NCBI GenBank assembly: GCA_016648135.1
Contig: JADDOH010000485.1
Span: 124,001 to 188,000 of the forward strand
Direction of reading: 5' to 3'
Source: Agrypnia vestita
Lineage: Eukaryota > Arthropoda > Insecta > Trichoptera > Phryganeidae
Length of the DNA: 64,000 bases
Positions 12,158 through 24,500 of this stretch are shown here, piece by piece. The position numbers were made by a program, and so were the translations under genes. The notes below the pieces were generated by a model that was not told where the DNA came from, did no database searches, and worked only from the letters and a program-made list of their open reading frames with translations. Positions within the stretch are counted from its first letter, which is position 1. Each line of letters begins with the position of its first letter.

Positions 12158-12526
12158 ATGAAAATGGCTGACCAAGTAAGGTGCGCATCGTGTGAGCTCC
12201 CCATACAAACAACAAGGTTATGTTGTTATAAAGAATATAATACAAATAAAAGAAGAAAAACACAAGGCCTGGAATCTACATCAATAACTCAGAATATCAT
12301 TCCAGCAAAAAATCCACCAGTAATGAGGTATGATTTATTTTGTATTTTGAAATTAACATTCATCCCAATATTTTGTTACGGGCAAGGGATACTGTTTGAA
12401 TATGCTCGGGGTACTTACCTAATGTTAAACTCCACAGACGTTGGACTTAGTGCCTTTCATAGGAAAGAGCACTGGGTACTTGTTTTCCTCAGCTTGTCTT
12501 GGTCATATTACATAGTAAGTGCGTAA
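12158..12526 (+). other. unexplained open frame of 122 codons
   Basis: An ATG-initiated frame contains a Cys-rich start (VRCASCELPIQTTRLCC), a basic KRRK patch and a hydrophobic C-terminal third. I recognise no family. The surrounding 11.95-12.15 kb repeats the near-palindrome GGCACTAAGTGCC and variants, and similar words recur at 52.83 and 53.03 kb, so it may belong to a dispersed element. In AT-rich DNA a frame this long can arise by chance. Confidence 0.15.
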
Positions 12527-12628
12527 TTGGATTCAACCATTCAATTGATAGTATTTTCAGGATGACAGATAGGATAATGCAAAACGCGACAGCAATACCT
12601 GTAATATCCACCTAGCGGCCGACCGATC

Positions 12629-12658
12629 ATTGCCACACACCTCTCCAAGTGTGGCAAT
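12629..12658. repeat. 10-bp hairpin
   Basis: ATTGCCACAC (12629-12638) and GTGTGGCAAT (12649-12658) are perfectly complementary around a 10-nt loop. No function is evident. Confidence 0.5.
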
Positions 12659-15537
12659 AATCGTGCCGGTATCCGCTTTGCAACTGTATCTATGGATCGT
12701 CCGCCATATGGAACCAGCAGTCCGTCTATATCATCCTCGTATATGGACGTATATTATATCATCCTCCATAGCATTATACTTACCTTTTATTACTTCTAAA
12801 CACCCATAGGTACTGTTGCTTCCAAAATATTTCATTCCTAATCGATAAAACTTCAATCTTTTACAAATAATTTGGCAAATGCTGTACAAAATGAAAATAT
12901 CTTCTAAATTGATAATGTTTTTTATATAATGTATTTATTTATTTATTGAATAAAAATTGTTTTTTTTAAATTTATGTAATCAGAGTAATCACTCTCCAAT
13001 ATTAATTTTACTTATGAAAAATTTGAATGAAGAAATGTTTGGAACACATATGATATTTGTATTTTTATATTTTGTTTTGAAAAAAAAAACATCAAAGGGG
13101 TATAAAAGGGGAGATTTTAGAAAAATTTTCCTTTTGGCCGTGTTCATTCAATCAAATTCCATTTCGGGTTTTACTTAAAATAATTATTTTTTTGACGACG
13201 ACATCGCCAATGAAGGTGAAAGTCTAGAAACTTTCTTTGTGAAGCAAATTTTTCGGGACATTGAAATTGCTAAACATCACTTCGAACGATAAACAGATAT
13301 TTCATCCGGCAAAGGTTGAGTTAAAAATCGCTGTGGTTTTTTTCACTCTGTCGGCGATAGTTATTCCAGTTTGGTTTCGAGAAGAGATTTGATAGTCGGG
13401 TAGACACTTATCAGTCTTTTTTTAGAGCTGGAACGAACACATACCTTATATGCATATACATATATAACAAATATAGGTGCATGTAGTCAGTACATTGAAG
13501 CAAGAGTTGTACGTTATTATATATTTTGGCAAAAAAGCAAAAAAAAAATTTATGAACCGTATGGATGTGTTGAGATTCGATTTTTGACATCTGGAGTCAC
13601 ATCAAGGACAAACTGAGTATTTATTGCGTGATCGCAGATTGTATGCACCGCGTGGGGGTGAGTTTCCTTCTTGTAAGCCAAGGCTCGTTAGTGTACTATT
13701 GATGCAATATGAACTGACAATATTCTCAGGCTTTTCAGCATCATATTTTAGAGTATCATAACAGTGAGAACAGATTGCTATATACTTGATAATTTGTAAC
13801 TGTCGTCTATGTTAACTTTTGGATGTTTTGTGTATTTCAATGGACTCTCTTACCAATCTAAATATACAATACAGTTCTGTTGACAGGATTTTTGTTTTTA
13901 TCAAATCTAATGCAATGCAATGATCCATCAATTTTGATGAATGAAGAAATCGTGTTAGATTTTTATCTTCTACCCACATTGTAGTCATTGTTTTACTTAC
14001 TTTTATATCAAAATTTATTTTCTTCACCGACTTATTTCAGTTGACGAAGGACATCAACAGATTATTATTAAGACGTAATAAACATTATTTCATTATCTTT
14101 CTATAAAATACTTAAACATTACGCAAATTTATGCACTATTTTATTGAAATAATAAAAAAAATTATACTAGCAACAGATTTATTAGTAGCCGATTGAACAG
14201 TGCCGTGAGCAAAAAACCTGTTTTTTTAAGTTATCAAGATTCGAATCGTGTGGTATATGACGCTTAACGATAATAAACCTTATTGAATAAGCATCTGCGA
14301 TAATCTTATTTTATTATAGAAAAGTTCAACATATAAACCGATTAATGATCTTAACGACTTTAGAAGCTTTTCAAATGACCAGGAGATCTCCGATTTAATC
14401 TTCAATCTTATCCCCGAGAGACTGGAAAGTAAATTCTTATTTTCCGTTCCGTGTGCTTAATAGAGAATTTTCTTTTCCAAATAGCAGTGACATAATTCTA
14501 TTTACACATCTCTTAGCGTAAAAATTGTTATCCAAACAGTAAACACACTTTTGGCCTTGGTAACATGTAACAAAATTACTTCGAAACGTAATCCAATTAG
14601 AAAACACACACGTATACAAAATAGTTGACAGAAATATATACTTTTAATATTTATTTAAATTCTAAATTATAACTCTTAATTCCGTTTATATTATAATATT
14701 TTAAATCAACTTAACAAAATTAATAACAAACTATAATCTATAATATTAGTAAAATTATTTATCGTAACTAATCATACATAAATAATAAATGGTTTTTCCA
14801 TATGAAATAGTATAGAGCAAAAATTACTTTCTTTAAACTACTTTATTCTATCTGATTTAATATATCAGTGACTTCCATACAATTGATATGTCTGATCTGT
14901 GTGAAAAACAGCCAAATTTTTATTAATTTTTTAATACATTACTTAATTAATTAAAATAGAATATATGTGGATGGAAAGCGAAGTTTGATATAAAATAATG
15001 GTGACAAATTAACCGTGTCGAGGTTTCGATAAGAATAATATAATTTGTTTAAAAATTCACCTACCATACTTGCTTCAAGTTACTATAACTCAGACAATTT
15101 TTTTAGTATTTAAATGAGTGATGTTTTAAGTTATCCAAGTTATTATATAAAAAATTTTTTATATAGGTAATAATAATTTATAATAACTATTTTACTAGCC
15201 TAATCATTCGTATTTTCGATCTCCTCTAAATATCCTTCATATCGTTTAATAGTCCAGCCTAATAAACATTGAGCTAATTATCCATAACTATCTTTCAAAT
15301 GGTTCTAATTAAAAGCATGGGGTACACGTTCAATCCATTGACAGTGGCCGCTAATTAACATCGTCAAACGACAAAATAACCATTGTACGGGAATAAATTA
15401 TGTAATAGTATTAAATAATTTTACGAATTTAATGTCTTTGATTGAAATATGCATCATTTTTTCAAAACTCTCACAAATCAATAGGTATTTATTTTCTGAA
15501 AAAGGCTCCCTACTTCAGAATAGATATTTATATATAC

Positions 15538-15625
15538 GACGAACAGAGGTTGCTACGTCCAAAATATATAATATACATGTATATATATATATATATATAT
15601 TGTGACGTAGCAACCTCTGTTCGTC
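15538..15625. mobile_element. miniature inverted-repeat element with (AT)n centre
   Basis: Perfect 22-nt arms (15538-15559 and 15604-15625; GACGAACAGAGGTTGCTACG is the first 20 nt) flank a 44-bp centre dominated by an (AT)n microsatellite. This is the layout of a very short MITE or foldback element. No clear target-site duplication is visible, so the superfamily is unknown. Confidence 0.65.
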
Positions 15626-15649
15626 ACACTTCTTCGCGAAACATCTAAA

Positions 15650-16310
15650 AGTAATGAATTTATCGATCCCCGCACTAAATATCTGCACCAAAATTGATTT
15701 TAATCCGCGTAGGTACCGCGAATGCTCTATGGGAAAAGATAAATGTCTTTGGTCTACTGCAGATAATTTCACGGCAGTCGCGAACGTCGGGGACGGTATT
15801 TCAAAATGGAGCATTCGAAATCTGACATCCGCACGCAAGATATGAGCCTTTCTGTGAACCCTCGTGTTAAGAGGTAAGCTCATTCCGAGAGACGCAATTT
15901 GAAGTGGCATTAAGATAACTTGTGAAATTACATGATTGTTTGTTTAATAATGTCTTTCGTACATAGGGTCCTTCCACGCCAGCGTTTCGCGCCATGGCAA
16001 GATGACGCGTCGTTGAGTGAAAGATGCATCCCTTGCAACGCCTGGGGGGCAGCTGCAGAGATGATGTTCCGGAAGTCATCTGCATCGGCAGTTCAAAGCC
16101 TCGGGGCGGGGTTGTTCTCTGGACCCATAAGGGAGCAATCCTGCTTCAGATGCAAGGCCAGTAAAATGAAGACCACGACATGCCTGGTATTCCAAATTTT
16201 TTAATCATCAACTTCACGTCACGCCTGGAGCGAGCTGGGAGTTTATCTGGCTCCGAAAACTGAATAGAACGAGTGCATCAGTGGTCGTGCCGTTTTTAAA
16301 AGAACATTGC
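15650..16310. other. base-balanced patch of unknown origin
   Basis: G+C here is visibly higher than around it, and open frames of 60-130 codons overlap on both strands (for example 15515-15910 minus and 15932-16204 plus). None resembles a family I know, and the best plus-strand frame cannot be joined in phase to the exon at 7227-7302 without meeting a stop. It could be an exon of a noncoding transcript, an old transposon, or regulatory DNA. Confidence 0.25.
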
Positions 16311-19300
16311 TTACTACATGCGGAAGCGGTGTTTTGTGACAGAAATTGTGACATGTTATCTGAAATCAATGTCACCAAGTGAATGTATTCGCACAGCCTA
16401 TTGTAGCTTCATTGTTTTTTGAATCTGATTTAGAAATTTTGACCTGATGTTAATTGAATCTACAGAATGTGATTGCCGGGGTCCGACACCAGCGCTGCCG
16501 TCACCGCTAGTAGTATAAAAGAATTTAGTTTCGATTGTCTTTTCGATCCTTGTTTAATGCGGCCGCTAGCGATGATGTCGAGGCGCGGTAAATTAAATTA
16601 TTCAACTCTATTTATTGTACAAAAAAAGATTTCGATGTGCAAAATTCACCAAATATTTTATGGAAAGTTGTCACCTTCTGTGGCACCATTAATTTTTGAT
16701 TAAATTTATTTGAATAAATTCACATGTTAACTAAAGAATGTTTCGTTGTATAACCCTTGTCATTGAACTGTTACAACTTTAAATATGTTAAAATGAGAGA
16801 CAGCTGAAGTGCAGCGTACAGGACACCAGAAATACCCTGAGTTTGAAATGTAGAAGTAAGGTGAGTCCCGTTCTTCTCCGACTGAGCTAAACTGGTGGTG
16901 ACGAGGAGTTCTGATGAAAGCATCAGAACCTCACTGGATAGACCATAACTGAGAGGCTTACTACATATTATTTTATATATTTTATGTACATATTTGTATT
17001 TATTAAAAATTTAACTGACATGTGTCCAATAAACGTCGATTTATCGACAATGAAATTTAAAATAATGACCCTATTCATCACAAACGTCACTAATTAAAAG
17101 GTATTTATCAATTTACATATCAATCAAAGGTAAAATTTGTATTTTAAAAATAATCTTTTGTAAGGTACTTTTATCTTTATACGTAGAAAAAATTCTTCAA
17201 AGTACCTTGAGGATACCATTTATAATATATTTTATAATAAACTGTTTTAACAGGAAATTTCTAAATTATTTCCTGATCGCTAACTAATCTTTTATTCTAT
17301 TACTACCTAATTAGATTTCTCAACTTAAGGGATGTTGTTGTTAAGTTGGAGTTTTTAACCCTCTGGGCTTAAACTTCCCTCTTGCTATGGCAACACCCCC
17401 AGGCCGCACATGTATGAGCAAGAGAACCTGAGAGCATGCAGTAGGTAATTCTTATTCTAGGGTTACCGAAACAACATGTTTATATTTTATAATTAAGGTG
17501 AGATGTCAAAGTCACACATGCGTGAATTCGTAGCTCACTTGTTTCCCAAAACATTGGAGCTCAAATCAGGGCACGTCCACCCACAGCTTACCCGGAACCT
17601 TTTTATTAGCAAAATCTTACAGCTACCAATAAAAGGCTGTATAGCGAAAAATTTATTTATTACATTACAAAATAACAATTTATCATAAAGCAGACATAAT
17701 AATAACAATACTGGTTGCAGTGCACGGAATGGAAGTGAAATTAAAAATAATTTGAAATGTGTCAAATTTCAATTTCATTTTCGTCGGTTTTGAGCACTAT
17801 TCCGTGTGACCATGTAGGTATGTATGAAATTTTTTGTTGCCGATCCGTCAAGTTTGACTATCATTTTCGTCTCGCCATTCAACAAAGAAATGTCGTCGGT
17901 AGGTAAGTCGAGCTTCCTGTACTCTAACATTTCTCGAATGCAATACACTCTATCATTCCTGTTTACCTTCCATCCCATTTATTTTATTTCCAATTTCCAT
18001 TCTGCATAATTCTAGCAACTTACACAACGATACAACGAGGCATGGTCAATTGCTAAAAAGGAAAAATATGAGACACTGAAAAAATACAAGATTTACTTCC
18101 GGCAAAAAAAGCCAGACATTTTGGTTCCCTTTGCCAGATAAATTTTAGAGTAGACGATAAATAAGTAATTTCCACTTTCGAAGCATGAACAATAATCCTA
18201 GATATAATCGCAGAAGAATGTAAAGCCTCATACATCTCAAGCCGTTTATATCCGCCGTAAATGTTTAACAACTTGCATTTGGTGTGTATTTTTAAAGTTG
18301 TTTTCTAAATGTAATTATAGTATAAAACCAGGTAAGCAGCGTTACCAAAGAGGCAGGCAATGTTAGTTTTTTCGGGCTCATTTTTCCGCACGACAGATTA
18401 CTTTGTAACGGTGGCAATGGCTGTGCATAAACAAATAGGCTTTCACGAACGCCGCCCTCGGGGGACCCAACGTGCCTTTTTCTGACAGCCTTGCCATTTA
18501 GTTTGGAACATTGTAATCAATGTAAAATTAACATTGCTACGGCTTAGAACTGACATTAATCCATAAAAGAAAATGAAAGTTTGTCGCTAAAAGGATAACG
18601 ACCATATATGTTCTCTAGGGTTTATTTTTAAAGCCACACTTTAGACTTTTTCAATAAAGGACTTGACTATTTTGTGACGCTTTTCATGATTAGATGAATT
18701 CTTTTTTTGTTTATTTTATTAAAACAGAACGATGGATAAAAATAAAAACAAAATAAATTATCAATATAAAAAAATCTGAATAAAACACTCTGTAATTTAT
18801 TATTCAATACAGGTACACACAACATTTATCAAATTATTAAACCATTCATTAAATTACTAAATAATTACATACAGCAAAGTCTCCTAATTCATTTAATTAA
18901 CGAAAAAATCTAAAGATCCGTATACGTATTGAATGAAAATATATGAATTAAATGAAAAAAGCTGCTGTGTACATAATATAATATACATTTTGGTATATCT
19001 ACGATGCATTTATGAGGTGTCACAAAAATCACGTGTCACGCAGCATCAAGTACGAAGCAAACTAATCTTGGTTATTCTGTACAGTATAATACAAATTAGA
19101 TACATTATTGTCTATTGGTTATTGTCTAATGTATATAACCAACTGTCGCATAACAAACTTTACCATTTTTATTTTTTTATTAATTAACGCCCTATTGGGC
19201 TTTTACAACAGATAGGCAAAGTGTATATTAACAGAATATATAGTTTAAAGAAAAAATAATAATAACATGTGAACATAATAATGTCATAAAGTGGAAAGAA

Positions 19301-21235
19301 AGTACTTAAAATACAAACACAAATATATAAAGACAAATAAAATATAAAGTAAAAAACAAGCAGAAGCATAAGAAAAACATAATATAATACAAATTTAAAA
19401 CAAAAAAAAGTATTAATGTAGAGTGAAAAGCAATAGCACAAGCTTTGAAAGTCATAACATAATAAAAAATATGCATACAAATACAAATCAATTATTTAAG
19501 TACAATTCGACAAATCCTAGTAATCTTTGAATACACCTTTTGATATATGTTTGAATAATATACAGTTATATACTAAATCTTCGTCAAATATGCACGTTAT
19601 TTGAAACCACTATAATTTTTTTTAATTAGCCATTAAACAATGAATACTGAAGCTAATTTCAGCTGTCCAACAAAGAAGTTAACTAAAGCAATCAAAGTGT
19701 ACAAGAAGTTTTCACTCACCATATATGAATTTAAGACAATTTAAGTAAATTCACTCTCTTATTTTCTCTTGTGAATCTTCACACTGGTTGATCTATCTCC
19801 ATGCTTCTGAAAAGTGTTACAACTCAATCAATGTCCAAGATTCTATCCTCTTGGATAGATCTTAAGACTCTTTCAAACATACATATACAACTGGGCCCAC
19901 TTATTGAAGCTGCCATTCAAAATACTATTCAATCTCATATAAAATATTGTATGAAAAAGCGAAAGGGCCTCCTTATGATATAATTAATTATCTTTTTTTG
20001 TATACACCCCGGGTGCGTATTTTTGGCGCTGTTTATTGTATGTGTATAGCGTAACCATCCATGAAAGGGGTTTATTGTCCTCGAAGAAAGAGGGTTGGAA
20101 AGGGAAAACCCATCAAACAATAAAGGTTTGAAAACTCCCAGCTGACCTTTAATAACAATTGCACACCTGTATAAATCAAAGTGCTTTCCCATATTTAAAA
20201 AAAAAGCTATTTATTTTATATTTTATTTTATATTATTCGTTTTAAATATTAATATTATACAATTAACATACCTACCTATAGAAAAAGATTATCTGTGGGC
20301 GAAAGGATCAACCTAATGGGTCAATAATTATCGAGTTTTGAGTTAGGTATGCAGATTTGTTTTTTAGATACATATCTAGCGAGGAAAATTAGATGAGTCA
20401 GAAAATAAAATAAATGGCGATTATTTTTTAATTTTTGAAAAAGGACAAATGACGTGATTAATTATTTGTAAAATTTGGCAAGAAACGATGACATTAGTCA
20501 ACTTAGTTCAACGTTTTTGTGCAAAAAAATTACTGGTGCAAAAACTAGATAAAAATATAAACAAATGAAATTCCAAAATTTTTTAGCTTTTCTGAAAACC
20601 TATTTTTTTTACTTATTCGGTTGTCCCTTACGCCCACAAATATTTACCTGCTAATATAACCTTCACAGTATACGAAAATTAATGATTTTCATTGATTTAT
20701 TTAAAAATTATAATACAAAAATATAATGAAAATCTCGTTAATTTTTATTTTATTAGAAAAAAAAATTTGGCTTCTTATGGTTGGTAATCGTAAAAATCGT
20801 AAAGATCGTAAAAAATCAAGTCGAAACCATTTTCTGCAAGGATCTGACTTAAATGGTTGTAGGAATAACCCGGAGTTACTGGTATAAAGGTGGGTATAAC
20901 GGGAGTTATCTTATACGTTATGTGTAATACTCATTATTTTTATTCATGTACCATTAAACATCTCCATTTTGTCGCGCGTAAAAGTAACAATTTTAGTCAA
21001 GAAATCACAAGAAATTTGAACTCAGGTGTTAATTTGCTTAACAATTTTACTTTCACTAATTCTTTTTCTCTTCCTTCAATATTACCGTTGTAACCACTTT
21101 TTCACCAGTCCACCTTGTTACTACCAAATCAATTATTTATATTTCCACCTAAGCCATATAAAAGTTCTGTATTTAAAAAATGTCTGTTTAATACATCCAT
21201 ATTCAATGATGTCTCGAAATTTAAGAAGTTAAATA

Positions 21236-22509
21236 TTAGGTCCTTACATATGAAATTGGCGTTTTGCCGTACTGGCAAATTCGATCTCAAATATCTTCTC
21301 TTTGGTTAGGAATTCCAAATCCAAATTTATACAGCTATTTACTCATGTATTTGTGTTTTGAAAATTTTAATTCATTTGTTTTTTCCTCAATTGTTTTTTT
21401 CTTTGCGTCACTCAGTTTACAAAATGAAAAACTTGAAATATCGCGTTATTTACGAGTACGAGTTCCACCGTGGCACCAGTGCTGCAGAAACGGCTCGAAG
21501 GATTAATGATGTGTATGGCGACGGTGCCGCAAAAGAAAACACAGTGCGTTTTTGGTTCCAACGTTTTCGTTCTGGAAATTTCGACCTGCAGAACAAGCCC
21601 CGTGGACGGCCGGAGACCAAAGTTGATAATGAAGAATTGAAGGCTATTGTGGAAGCGGATCCATCGCAAACCACATCCGAGTTAGCTGCAGGCTGCGGTG
21701 TTAGTGATAAAACTGTTTTAATCCACTTGAAGCAAATTGGTAAGGTGAAAAAGCTTGAAAGGTGGGTACCTCACGAATTGAGTGAAGCAAATCAACAAAC
21801 GCGCGTTGACTGCTGCGTTGCATTACTCAACCGGCACAATAATGAAGGGATTTTAAATCGAATCATTACCTGTGATGAAAAGTGGATCCTGTACGATAAT
21901 CGGAAGCGCTCATCGCAATGGCTAAACCCTGCCGAACCAGCCAAACCATGCCCCAAGCGAAAATTGACTCCAAAAAAGTTACTTGTGAGCGTTTGGTGGA
22001 CTAGTGCTGGTGTCGTTCACTACAGCTTTCTTAATCTGGCCAGACGATTACGGCAGATGTCTATTGTCAGCAACTGCAAACCATGATGGAAAAGCTAGCT
22101 GCTAAACAACCGAGGCTGGTTAATCGCTCTAGGCCACTGCTGCTTCATGATAACGCTAGACCACACACTGCACAACAGACGGCTACCAAATTAGAGGAGC
22201 TTCAATTGGAATGTCTAAGACATCCACCGGACCTTGCCCCAACAGATTACCATTTTTTTCGAAATTTGGATAACTTCTTGCAAAGGAAAAAATTCAACTC
22301 CGATGGGGCAGTCCAAACCGCCTTCAAAGATTTTATTGATTCCCGTCCGAATGGTTTTTTAGTAAAGGGGTCGATGAACTACTTATGAGATGGCAAAAGT
22401 GCATAGATAGCAATGGTACATATTTTGATTAAATAAATATATTATAATAAAATTAATCGGCTTTATGTTCCTCCCATACTAAACGCCAATTTCATATGTA
22501 AGGACCTAA
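21236..22509 (+). mobile_element. nearly complete mariner transposon (1274 bp)
   Basis: Perfect 29-nt terminal inverted repeats (21236-21264 and 22481-22509) begin TTAGGTCCTTACATATGAAA. They are flanked by TA on both sides (21234-21235 and 22510-22511), the target duplication of the Tc1/mariner superfamily. The inside codes for a mariner transposase. A 3'-truncated sister copy with few differences lies at 44758-45333 on the other strand, which points to fairly recent activity in this lineage. Confidence 0.93.
21424..22432 (+). pseudogene. mariner transposase, broken by two frameshifts
   Basis: The transposase catalyses cut-and-paste transposition. The start is MKNLKYRVIYEYEFHRGTS at 21424, preceded by a helix-turn-helix region (AAETARRIND, ENTVRFWFQRFRSGNFDL) and a second DNA-binding helix region (SELAAGCGVSDKTVLIHLKQ), then the linker WVPHEL. 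The first catalytic Asp is in ITCDEKW (codon at 21874), the second in LLHDNARPH (22149), the third in APTDYHFF (22245). A one-base loss near 22035-22037 shifts the frame. A 9-bp in-frame loss near 22229 removes YSP before PDLAP, giving 31 instead of 34 residues between the last two Asp. A one-base loss in a T run (22355-22360) shifts the C-terminus, whose proper end (SNGTYFD) is at 22432. The copy is therefore not autonomous. Subfamily is tentatively mori-like. Confidence 0.92.
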
Positions 22510-22511
22510 TA

Positions 22512-22560
22512 TTATAGCATTGAAAGATTTGGCAGTTACTTGGTGGTACAATATTTTAAT
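22512..22560 (-). repeat. terminal fragment of the common PLE family
   Basis: GCATTGAAAGATTTGGCAGT and GGTGGTACAATATTTTAAT match the end sequence of the PLE family at 31.02-31.07 kb on the same strand. The fragment abuts the right TA of the mariner, so the mariner may have landed in or beside an older PLE end. Confidence 0.5.
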
Positions 22561-22976
22561 ATGAATAAATAAAAATGTAAGTGTTCTTTTGCACAAAATC
22601 GCTAATATCTGAAAGTTCTTCACCGATTGCATTGAAATTTTGGCCCAACGTTGCATTCAAGGACAAAAATGTTTTTGTATACCTTATTTTTTTATATTTT
22701 ATTATATATATAAATTTTGTTATATACCTACTGTTTAATTATATAAATAAAAATCTAAATGTCTGATTGTCCAAAATCTTAAGCCTTCTAAAGTTCTTCA
22801 ACTTTTGGTTTGGATTTTTGAACAACACAACTTTTCATTCGATTTCACATAATTATTTGAAAAAAAGCGCCGGTACCTACCTATATTGGTATGAGACAAA
22901 ATATTTATAACGATTCCAAAAAAAAAGGTTTTTTTGTAAAACAGCGCCATGTGTCGGACGTAAAAGCATCACATTA
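22561..22976. other. AT-rich spacer
   Basis: No gene or repeat is recognised between the PLE fragment and the Helitron start. Confidence 0.5.
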
Positions 22977-24085
22977 TCTATACCTATAAAACTCAACGTC
23001 TGTCTGTCTGTTCTCTAAACAAATCTACACCGTTTGTTCCATTCAACTCAAATTTTGTATAATTATTTCTTAGGACCCAGTGGTAGCAAGAGCGACATTT
23101 CTTTCCTCTCTTTTTACCCCTTCTTCACCCCTCGATGTATTTTCAATACAAATCTATACCATTTGACCGATCGGACTAAAACTTTTCGAACTAATTCTTT
23201 AAGACCCGGCAAGTAACATAGGCGACATTTCTTCCCTCTTCCCCTGATATATTTTAAATGCAAATCTGTACCGTCTGACCGATTTGACTAAAATTCTGCG
23301 TACTTATTATTTAGAACCCGTCAAATAACTTTTCCTCCTCCCCCTTTACCCATATCCCGCCCCCTTATATATTTTCAATGCAAATCTGTACCGTTTGACC
23401 GAATTGACCCAAATTTTCCGTACTTATTATTTAGGACCCGGCGGATAACATTAGCGACATTTACCTCCTACCCCTTTACCCTACTTCTACTTCTGATATA
23501 TTTTCTTTAGAAATCTGCAACGTTTGACCGATCTGTCCAATTTTTGTATGCTTATGATTAAGGACCTGGCGGGTAACAAAGGCGACATTTCCTTCCTCCT
23601 TTTTACCCAGCCCCTGATATATTTTCTATAAAAATTTGCTCCGTTTGACCGATTTGAACCAAATTTTGCATAATTGTTATATAGGACCCGGCGGATAACA
23701 TAAGTGACATTTCATATTTCTCCTTTACCCCACCCTCTAATATATTTTCAACGCAAACCTGTACCGCTTGACTCATCGGGCCCAAATTTTGCTAACTTAA
23801 TATTAAGGACCCGGCGGATAGCATTAATGACATTTCTCCCTCCCCTGATATATTTTCAATACAAATCTGTACTGTTCTACTAAATTATGCATAAATATTC
23901 GTAAGAACTTGGTGGTAAATATAGGCCACATTTACCTCCTGAACATCCCATCCATCCGAGCCTAGATTGCGTGGAAACATGTGTTTTTAGAGGCTTTGAA
24001 TGGAAAAAATGGAACCTTTGTTCCCCTCACAATATTATTTTTAACTTAATCCTCAACTCGTGTAATGCCGGGTACTACCAGTTAG
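22977..24085 (+). mobile_element. non-autonomous Helitron carrying a ~120-bp minisatellite
   Basis: The 5' end reads TCTATACCTATAAAACTC, then GTCTGTCTGTCTGTTCTCTA, a typical insect Helitron start placed after an A. The 3' end (24050-24085) has the degenerate hairpin CTCGTGTAATGCCGGG followed by CCAGTTAG and then T, close to the usual CTAG-T terminus. The interior is almost entirely the tandem array at 23022-23900. A better preserved 3' end of the same family is at 59800-59840. No Rep or helicase is encoded. Confidence 0.75.
23022..23900 (+). repeat. Helitron minisatellite, about 8 units of ~110-130 bp
   Basis: Units begin with AAATCTGTACCGTTTGACCG or variants near 23022, 23151, 23262, 23381, 23510, 23633, 23754 and 23862. 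Each continues with a GGACCCGGCGG(A/G)TAACAT box, a GCGACATTTC box and a C-rich tract before TGATATATTTTC. The same unit appears inverted at 30440-31021 and 32165-32340, and directly at 59345-59790, always in Helitron context. Confidence 0.85.
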
Positions 24086-24117
24086 TTAAAAATAAAATGT
24101 TTTTGAATGTGTTGCCT

Positions 24118-24500
24118 GAAAAAAACTATTTCTCCGAATTTGCCAATCACATAATTAATACTAATCATTCCTTCAACAGTCTCAAATTAAAACTTCTCCA
24201 GTGAATTATTCACAGATGATAGATAAAAAATAAATAGGAAACCGTTGAAATCCTTTATAATAATAGATTATATCACGTTTCAGTCCACGTTTCGATCCTA
24301 GAGCTTTTTTCGTTACTGCCCGAAAAAAATTGGATGGATTAATTGTATATTTAAGATAATTATTAACTACACCTAATGATAAGAGGGACTACTCCTTTCA
24401 AAAGTAAAGTAGTAATTAATCACTCATGTTGCGTATGTTTTACAAAGTTAAAACAAAAACATATTTTAAATTAAAATATAAAATTGTAATTAGTAAAGGT
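24118..24500 (+). pseudogene. Penelope-like element fragment (endonuclease C-terminus and 3' end)
   Basis: NYFSEFANHIINTNHSFNS followed by LKLKLLQ and, past a stop, ETVEIL and ITFQST match the C-terminal half of the GIY-YIG protein at 31.2-31.6 kb. The 3' region carries a decayed version of the ribozyme-like motif (CTAATGATAAGAGGGACTAC near 24378). It starts about 30 bp after the Helitron terminus. Only a fragment is left. Confidence 0.7.

Larger units (their letters stand above)
7303..21233. other. long AT-rich stretch, possible first intron, few features
   Basis: Nearly 14 kb follow the splice donor at 7303 without an exon I can recognise. Apart from the small inverted repeats, one unexplained open frame and one base-balanced patch listed separately, I see only AT-rich sequence with stops in every frame. 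It is consistent with intron or intergenic DNA. Short coding exons of an unknown gene could be missed by eye. Confidence 0.4.

Noticed and set aside
16858..16868. AAGGTGAGTC as a splice donor of a second exon
   Set aside because: The sequence before it has stops in all frames over a reasonable exon length and no acceptor in matching phase was found.
21412..21674. Antisense frames opposite the mariner (also 44907-45226)
   Set aside because: They mirror the transposase on the other strand and recur only because the element is duplicated.
23603..23785. Protein frames within the minisatellite arrays (also 30458-31062 and 59244-59441)
   Set aside because: They follow the tandem units and have no independent coding signal.
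22977..23900. CRISPR array
   Set aside because: Units of ~120 bp without unique spacers in a eukaryotic Helitron; this is a minisatellite.
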